Assembly (NCBI GenBank): GCA_903825645.1
Contig: CAIKBL010000004.1
Location: 1-64,000, forward strand
Origin: an uncultured Pseudomonadota bacterium
GTDB taxonomy: Bacteria; Pseudomonadota; Gammaproteobacteria; Ga0077536
DNA length: 64,000 bases
Reading direction: 5' to 3'
The notes below the pieces were generated by a model, which saw only the letters and a list, made by a program, of their open reading frames with translations, ran no database searches and was not told the DNA's origin. Position 1 is the first letter of the stretch; each line of letters starts with the position of its first letter. Both the position numbers and the translations under genes were made by a program. This document shows positions 58,670-64,000 of the stretch, piece after piece.

Positions 58670-59443
58670 TCAGCGCTCGGTCAGATAATCGTGAATCACT
58701 TCACCGTCTTCTAAGGTGAAATCCGCCGTGTACAAATAACCGCCCAAAACCTGTCGGATGGGAATATCACAAAACCGATCCACCGGTGACGGCAAAAATT
58801 CCAAGGTCGCAGCCCCCTTATATGTGTCCTTTATGTTGAGGTTCTTCAACGTGGTTGATGTCAGTTGCATGACCTCCGGTGGTGCCCCATTCTTGACCGA
58901 TGGCACCATCTTGAGCTGTACATATTCAGCGCTGCCCGTCAGTTCCCCCGCCGGACAAAGCGGCCCGATGGCCATGGCCGCGCGCACGAGCGGGAGCCCG
59001 CCTCGCTCGACCGTGCCGAGCATGACCCCGTCCCGATCAGACAGCGTAACGCACCCGTATTTTTTGGGGAAACCCCAGATTTCGCGTCCGCCGCAAATCG
59101 CGATATCGTTATCGAGCACCAGGTACATCGAATAATTCACCGGGCGCCCGTTGAAGGTCGCCAGAGCTGCCAACAGGATTTCGTGATAAGTGCCGAACCC
59201 GGCGGTAAAAAAACGGCTCACCTGCGCAAACATCGTGGCCTTGGGATCGATAACTAACGGCGCGGGAACATATTTCGCAAGCACCTCAGGATCGCTCTCA
59301 AAAACGATCATCATGGAATGGGCGCCGCGATATTCGAAGGGCGGCGGCGTATACAGCGGTGACAGCAGGGGCATGGCGTAGCCCAGCGGGGCCTTGACAG
59401 ACCGAACGGCAAATTTCTTCGCTTTCTCTTTGCTGGAGGCCAT
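58670..59443 (-). CDS. Acetoacetate decarboxylase family protein
   Basis: 257 residues. ADC-family core: Schiff-base lysine region GGREIWGFPKKYG near residue 120, MIVFESDPEVLAKYVPAPL near 45 and NYSMYLVLDND near 100. Authentic ADC decarboxylates acetoacetate to acetone; many ADC-like proteins act instead as aldolases, dehydratases or hydrolases on keto acids. The conserved lysine pair is present, so Schiff-base chemistry is plausible. It lies 35 bp downstream of the two LLM-class genes on the same strand, and probably in one transcript. Confidence 0.88.
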   Translation of the reverse strand: MASSKEKAKKFAVRSVKAPLGYAMPLLSPLYTPPPFEYRGAHSMMIVFESDPEVLAKYVPAPLVIDPKATMFAQVSRFFTAGFGTYHEILLAALATFNGRPVNYSMYLVLDNDIAICGGREIWGFPKKYGCVTLSDRDGVMLGTVERGGLPLVRAAMAIGPLCPAGELTGSAEYVQLKMVPSVKNGAPPEVMQLTSTTLKNLNIKDTYKGAATLEFLPSPVDRFCDIPIRQVLGGYLYTADFTLEDGEVIHDYLTER

Positions 59444-59478
59444 CGGAACTCTCTCCTGAACCTGCGGTAGCCGCGATC

Positions 59479-60537
59479 CTACTCTGCCTGCAGCGCACGT
59501 ACCATCCGCGACAAAGTCGCACAGGCCGCCTCGTCGGGAGTCGGGATACTGAACTCGACGTTAGTCACCAAGCCGCGATACCGATGCAGCAGCTTCGGCA
59601 CGATTTCATCGTAAGTCCCCACCGTTGCATACAGGTTCAGGACTTCATCCGAAATGCGCTCAGGCATCTCCTCCCAACGCTGAGCGCGAGACAGCGCGGA
59701 TAATTCCCGTGCGACGTCACCCAACCCATGGGCCTCAAAGCAGGCCCGGTAAGCCGGTGTCGACGCGTAGAAGGACACTCGGGCACGGACGTCGCGGATT
59801 CTAGCCACCAGTCGATCGGCATCCGGTGCCGTTGCGATCAGCGGTTTAATCGCGACCTGGAAATTGTCGAGTGTGCGACCTGCGCGCGCCGCGCCTTTAC
59901 GCACTGCGGGCAACATAACTTCGCGGATGTAATGCGGCGTGCACACCGGATGAGGACGCACGCCGTCCGCCACTTCGCCGGCTACCTGACACAGATAAGG
60001 ATTGACCGCCGCCAGATGAATGGGAATGTCAGGGTGTTCGATCGCGTCAGGGGTAAACAGCGGGACCAACAGATTAAGCCTGTAATGGTCGCCCGCGAAA
60101 TCGAGCGGCGTTCCGTGCTGCCAGGCGGTCCATATGGCGCGAAGCGCCTGCACGTACTCGCGCATCCAGGGACCCGGTGCTGACCATTTAACCCCGAAGC
60201 GTCGCTCGATGTGTCCCTTCACCTGCGTACCGAGACCCAACGTGAAACGGCCACGCGCAAGCTTGGCCAGTGTCCAGGCAGTCATCGCGGTGACCATCGG
60301 ACTACGGGGGAAGGCGATCGCCACGGCAGTACCGACTTTGATACGCCGGGTCGCTTGGGCCGCGAGCGCCATAACGACAAACGGATCTTGTTTGGTGTCC
60401 TCCACCATCAGGCCGTCATATCCCAGGGATTCGACTAGGGCGGCATCTTCGCCGACCCGACGGATATCGAGTGCGACCTCCGGCGCGCGCAAGCCTGGAT
60501 CGACCTTGCCGAGTGGCAGAAGCGTCTCTACTTTCAT
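59479..60537 (-). CDS. LLM-class flavin/F420-dependent oxidoreductase (paralogue 1)
   Basis: 352 residues, luciferase-like TIM barrel. Characteristic blocks: GYDGLMVEDTKQDPFVVMALAAQATRRIKVGTAVAIAFPRSP (residues about 38-80), ARGRFTLGLGTQVKGHIERRFGVKWSAPG near 95-122 and DIPIHLAAVNPYLCQVAGEVADGVRPHP near 172. These match the MSMEG_2256-type subfamily often labelled F420-dependent. The ATG at 60537 overlaps the stop of the adjacent paralogue as ATGA. Cofactor and substrate are not established. Confidence 0.88.
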   Translation of the reverse strand: MKVETLLPLGKVDPGLRAPEVALDIRRVGEDAALVESLGYDGLMVEDTKQDPFVVMALAAQATRRIKVGTAVAIAFPRSPMVTAMTAWTLAKLARGRFTLGLGTQVKGHIERRFGVKWSAPGPWMREYVQALRAIWTAWQHGTPLDFAGDHYRLNLLVPLFTPDAIEHPDIPIHLAAVNPYLCQVAGEVADGVRPHPVCTPHYIREVMLPAVRKGAARAGRTLDNFQVAIKPLIATAPDADRLVARIRDVRARVSFYASTPAYRACFEAHGLGDVARELSALSRAQRWEEMPERISDEVLNLYATVGTYDEIVPKLLHRYRGLVTNVEFSIPTPDEAACATLSRMVRALQAE

Positions 60538-61592
60538 TGTCGCAATTCCTCGATTATGCCGCCCAATATAGTAGCCTCTGTGTCATTGCGTACTGGAATG
60601 CTGAATTCCATCGCCGTGGCGAGGCCGGCATAGCGCGCGCGCAGCCGGTCGGCAATCACTTCGTGGGTGCCGACCACTGCATATTGATGGAGGACTTCGT
60701 CGGAGATCAGCGCCGTCATCTCCGTCCATCGTTGCGCACGCGAATACGCATTCAGCATCTGGGCAAGATCGCCAAGACCATGCGCGATGAACGTTGCCGC
60801 GTATGCTGGCGTAGATCCGTAGAAAGCAATTCGACCGCGGATTTCCTGTATTTTTGACGCCAGCGTCTCCTCATCTGGCGCCGTCGCCACCAGCGGCTTC
60901 ACCGCTATCTCAAAGTCATCCGGCAAGGTACGGCCCACCTGTGCGCTGCCCCGTCGCACGGCCGGCAAGATTACCTCGGCGATGTAGTGCGGACTGCAGA
61001 TGGGATGGACGCGCAACCCGTCCGCCAGCTCGCCAGCGACTTGACACATGTACGGATTGACCGCCGCGAGGTGAACACGAATGGGTCCGCAGTCAAGCGG
61101 AGCAGGCGTGAATACTGGCACGTTCAGGTTGATTTTATAGTGGCCGCTTTCGTGATTGACTGATGTCCCGTTCTGCCAGCCCGCCCAAAGATCTCGAACT
61201 GCAGCAAGATAGTCCCGCATCCAAGGCCCCGGAGCGGACCATTTAACCCCGAATCGCCGCTCGATGTGTCCCTTTACCTGGCTACCGAGCCCGAGCACGA
61301 AGCGACCACCGGACAGGCGGGCCAAGCTCCACGCGGTGGTTGCGGTGACGGCGGGACTCCGGGGGAAGGCTATCGCGACCGAGGTAGTTACTCGCAACTG
61401 GCGCGTGGCCTGTAGGGCGAGTGTAGCGATAACATAGGGATCATCCTTGTTATCTTGTACGGCCACTCCGTCGAACCCGAGTGCTTCCGCATAGCATGCA
61501 TCGGCGGCCACTTCCGTGATCGCGACCGTGCCATCAGCCACCTTGAGTCCCGAATCCGCCCGACCGAGCGGCAGCATCGTTTCAATCAGCAT
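60534..61592 (-). CDS. LLM-class flavin/F420-dependent oxidoreductase (paralogue 2)
   Basis: 352 residues from the ATG at 61592 (MLIETMLPLGRADSGLK); the frame extension to 61679 is dropped. It has exactly the same length as its downstream neighbour and shares long blocks with it: FPRSP, LGLGSQVKGHIERRFGVKWSAPGPW and HLAAVNPYMCQVAGELADGLR, so this is a tandem duplication that has since diverged at many positions. It is first in the run LLM2-LLM1-ADC on the minus strand, divergent from an MFS transporter gene, with 182 bp between for promoters. Confidence 0.88.
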   Translation of the reverse strand: MLIETMLPLGRADSGLKVADGTVAITEVAADACYAEALGFDGVAVQDNKDDPYVIATLALQATRQLRVTTSVAIAFPRSPAVTATTAWSLARLSGGRFVLGLGSQVKGHIERRFGVKWSAPGPWMRDYLAAVRDLWAGWQNGTSVNHESGHYKINLNVPVFTPAPLDCGPIRVHLAAVNPYMCQVAGELADGLRVHPICSPHYIAEVILPAVRRGSAQVGRTLPDDFEIAVKPLVATAPDEETLASKIQEIRGRIAFYGSTPAYAATFIAHGLGDLAQMLNAYSRAQRWTEMTALISDEVLHQYAVVGTHEVIADRLRARYAGLATAMEFSIPVRNDTEATILGGIIEELRQ

Positions 61593-61774
61593 CGCGTGAC
61601 TTTCTATCCCGGATTCAAAGGGTTTAAGCGTAGGGGATGCCTGCGGACAAGCCAAGTCGAACCTGTCGTGTGCGCGCAATCGGGTTGAGTTGTGCTACCG
61701 CTTACTGCCATGATTGAGCTTAATACCCTTTACTTCACTCGCGCGGCATCTCCGCGATAACCCAAGGAGTGTCC

Positions 61775-63064
61775 GTGCACACGACTGCTTCGCCTCTCAA
61801 CGAAACCGGCGGCCGTATTCCTGAGCGTTACAAACTCGTCGGCCTATGCGTGCTTGCGGTCTGTGTCTGCTACATCGATCGCGTCAACATGTCCGTGGCC
61901 GTGATCGCCATGCAGGAGCAGTACAAATGGAGCGAGACGGTCAAAGGCCTGGTGCTGTCGGCATTTTTCATCGGTTACATGGCTTTCATGCCGCCGAGCG
62001 GATGGCTCGCCAACCGTCTCGGTGGCCGACGCGTGCTCGGCTTTGCGGTCCTATGGTGGTCGGTGTGGACGTTGCTGACGCCCATCGGTGCAGCGCTGTC
62101 GCTGCCGATGCTCGCGGTGGCCCGTATTTCCATGGGCTGCGGCGAGGCGGCGACTTTCCCAGCCGTTTATAACCTCTACGGACGCTGGGTCCTGCCGGGC
62201 GAACGGTCACGTGCGGTTTCATTTTTGCTCGCGGGGATCCCACTTGGTACCCTCTTCGCCTTGATGACCACGGGATGGATCGTGACGAACTATGGCTGGC
62301 CCATTGTTTTCTACGCCTGCGGCCTGATTGGGCTCGTCTGGTGTCTCGTCTGGTTCCCATCGAGTTATGATCAACCCGCCGATCATCCGCGCATGTCCGC
62401 TGCCGAGCGCGCCTTATTGCTTGCGCATGCGCCCGAAACCGCGGGCACGCAACCCGTGCCGTGGGGTCGGCTGTTGCGCGCGCCGGCGGTGTGGGCACTC
62501 ATCATCAACCATCTGTGCACCAACTGGGTGTTCTACGTACTGCTCGCCTGGCTACCCAGTTATTTCCGGACTGCGTTGGGTCTGAGCATCGAAAAATCAG
62601 GCTTCTACGCGGCAGGACCATGGCTCGCCATGTTCGTGGTGGGTACCGCCAGCGGTTACCTCGCCGACGCACTCGTGCGACGCGGCATGTCGCTTACGAC
62701 CGTGCGCAAAATCATGCAAATCACCGGTCTTCTCGGCGCGGCGTTTTTCATGCTCGCCGCGCGCGACGTCACCTCACCCGGGACCGCCTTTGGCCTGATG
62801 TGCGGCGCGCTCGGCACACTAGCCCTGAGCTGGTCCGGGTTCCTACCCAACCATCTAGACATCGCCCCACGTTACGCCGACGTACTGATGGGGATAACAA
62901 ATACCGCGGGTACGGTACCCGGAGTCGTCGGCATCGCCATCACGGGGTGGCTGGTGAACGTTACCGGGACCTACACGACCGCGTTCGCGCTCGCCGCGGG
63001 GATCAACCTGTTCGGCGCCGTCGTGTGGCTCTTGTTTAGTACCGCCGAGAAAGTGGTTGATTGA
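61775..63064 (+). CDS. MFS transporter, ACS (anion:cation symporter) family
   Basis: 429 residues from a GTG at 61775, five bases after AAGGAG (61764-61769); the GTG at 61769 lies inside that site. Twelve TM segments. CYIDRVNMSVAVIAMQEQYKWSETVKGLVLSAFFIGYM (residues about 32-70) with D-R-x-N-M and GWLANRLGGRRVLG are hallmarks of ACS members such as ExuT, GudP and sialin-type carriers. Likely imports an organic anion for the adjacent catabolic genes (inference). Confidence 0.88.
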   Translation: MHTTASPLNETGGRIPERYKLVGLCVLAVCVCYIDRVNMSVAVIAMQEQYKWSETVKGLVLSAFFIGYMAFMPPSGWLANRLGGRRVLGFAVLWWSVWTLLTPIGAALSLPMLAVARISMGCGEAATFPAVYNLYGRWVLPGERSRAVSFLLAGIPLGTLFALMTTGWIVTNYGWPIVFYACGLIGLVWCLVWFPSSYDQPADHPRMSAAERALLLAHAPETAGTQPVPWGRLLRAPAVWALIINHLCTNWVFYVLLAWLPSYFRTALGLSIEKSGFYAAGPWLAMFVVGTASGYLADALVRRGMSLTTVRKIMQITGLLGAAFFMLAARDVTSPGTAFGLMCGALGTLALSWSGFLPNHLDIAPRYADVLMGITNTAGTVPGVVGIAITGWLVNVTGTYTTAFALAAGINLFGAVVWLLFSTAEKVVD

Positions 63065-63090
63065 AACCTTGGTAGCCCGGCCAGACAGCG

Positions 63091-64000
63091 TCAGCCGGTG
63101 CCGGCCGCGAGGGCTTGCCGCCGCAATTCGGTTTTCAGTACTTTATTGGTGCCGGATAAGGGCAACGGGGTCTGCCTGATCTCGACACTTCGCGGGCACT
63201 TATAACGGGCAATTAGCAGGCGACAATGGTCGATAATCTCCGCCTCGGTGAGCGTAACACCCGCCAGCGGCACCACGACTGCATGTACCACCTCGACCAG
63301 ATCGGGATGTGGCAAGCCAATCACGGCACATTCGCTGACTTTCGGGTGTTCGTGAATCGCATTCTCCACCTCGCCGGAGTAAACATTCTCAGCGCCCGTA
63401 ATAATCATGTCCTTGATTCGGTCCACCAAGAAAATGAAGCCGTCACCATCCATGTAGGCCGCGTCCCCCGTGTGCATCCATCCCCCGCGCAAGGTCTGTG
63501 CGGTGAGCGCTGGTTGACCCCAATACCCCTGCATGACCATGGGCCCTCGCACTTGGATTTCCCCAACTTCTCCTCGCGGCAATTCCTGATCAGCCGAATC
63601 CGCTATCCGGATCTCCGCCGTCAGGATGGCTTGCCCGATCGATTTCCGCTTGCTAGCAAGCGGGCCCTCCAGCACATGATATTTTGCAGGTAGGCTGGTC
63701 GCCGCCGGAGATAACTCCGTCATCCCGTAAGAATGCGCGAAACGAACGCCCGGCATCTGCAATAACGCGCGACGAAGTAATGCTTCTGGCATGATCGAGG
63801 CGCCATATACGCAGTGCGTCAAACTACTGAGATCACAATCATCGAACGCCGGGTTGTTCAACAATCGATTCAACATGGTGGGGACTAGGATGATATGGGT
63901 TACACGATGGCGGGTGATCGCCGCAAGGACGGCTGCGGGTTCAAATCGAGGTAAGATAACGTTGGTCGCCAATACGCTGACCGCGGCCAGGAGACGCGCG
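63091..64000 (-). CDS. Acyl-CoA synthetase/AMP-dependent ligase, C-terminal part (continues past the right edge)
   Basis: About 303 codons are visible; the 5' part lies beyond 64000. Adenylate-forming motifs: FAHSYGMTELSPA (A5), GWMHTGDAAYMDGDGFIFLVDRIKDMIITGAENVYSGEVENAI (A7-A8), and the catalytic-lysine A10 motif PLPLSGTNKVLKTELR near the end. These activate a carboxylate to acyl-AMP and then acyl-CoA. The C-terminal domain is complete, ending TGC-rich at 63091. The ATG at 63970 is internal to the protein, not a start. Convergent with the ACS transporter. Confidence 0.93.
   Translation of the reverse strand, partial: ARLLAAVSVLATNVILPRFEPAAVLAAITRHRVTHIILVPTMLNRLLNNPAFDDCDLSSLTHCVYGASIMPEALLRRALLQMPGVRFAHSYGMTELSPAATSLPAKYHVLEGPLASKRKSIGQAILTAEIRIADSADQELPRGEVGEIQVRGPMVMQGYWGQPALTAQTLRGGWMHTGDAAYMDGDGFIFLVDRIKDMIITGAENVYSGEVENAIHEHPKVSECAVIGLPHPDLVEVVHAVVVPLAGVTLTEAEIIDHCRLLIARYKCPRSVEIRQTPLPLSGTNKVLKTELRRQALAAGTG

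Overview
The window looks like a chromosomal segment of a GC-rich, Gram-negative proteobacterium, most likely a gammaproteobacterium or a lineage close to the beta/gamma border. The support is gene content: lpxH (lipid A), ampD, a Pro-Arg-His-Lys tRNA operon, the recJ-prfB-lysS order with an rpfE-type gene beside recJ, alaC-hom-thrC, rng-yhdP, a divergent ppsA/ppsR pair, a HiPIP and a PEP-CTERM protein. I cannot name a species from sequence alone.

Layout. 1-1.5 kb: a broken DUF3987 (mobile-element primase/helicase-like) gene lying 3' of a four-gene tRNA operon (1.66-2.13 kb) that has a clear sigma70 promoter and terminator. 2.3-20.1 kb: mostly housekeeping genes (ppiB, lpxH, ampD, nadC, ppsA/ppsR, two HAD phosphatases, a LOG-type nucleotide hydrolase, aceE-aceF-Nudix), with a PEP-CTERM surface protein behind a textbook sigma54 promoter at 14.16 kb. 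20.1-25.1 kb: an accessory island containing a decayed esterase, Fic and IS21 remnants, a tightly coupled minus-strand operon (NsrR-like Rrf2 regulator, NnrS, DUF488, uracil-DNA glycosylase) and a frameshifted second DUF488 gene. 25.2-26.4 kb: argG. 26.4-28.3 kb: a compact RiPP operon: an 82-residue secreted precursor with two EGKCG motifs, a DUF692 (MNIO) enzyme and a DUF2063 partner, i.e. an HvfABC/bufferin-type metal-binding peptide pathway.

28.4-37.7 kb: a minus-strand run of core genes: lysS, prfB (with the canonical +1 programmed frameshift), recJ, rpfE-like, thrC, hom, alaC. 37.9-52.3 kb: tldD, glcD, a GlgC homologue whose active-site motifs are nearly all replaced, then rng-yhdP-nudJ-mnmA and acnA with a strong bidirectional terminator. 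53.8-64 kb: a probable organic-acid or CoA-thioester catabolic region (CaiB/BaiF CoA-transferase, GFA protein, alpha/beta hydrolase, EamA exporter, Zn-ribbon Nudix, HiPIP, acetoacetate decarboxylase-like protein, two tandem LLM-class paralogues, an ACS-type MFS transporter and the C-terminal part of an acyl-CoA ligase running off the right edge).

The observations I would follow first are the HvfABC-type RiPP operon, the coupling of NO sensing/NnrS to a uracil-DNA glycosylase, the pseudoenzyme-like GlgC, and the sigma54-driven PEP-CTERM gene. No CRISPR array, rRNA gene or intact prophage was seen.
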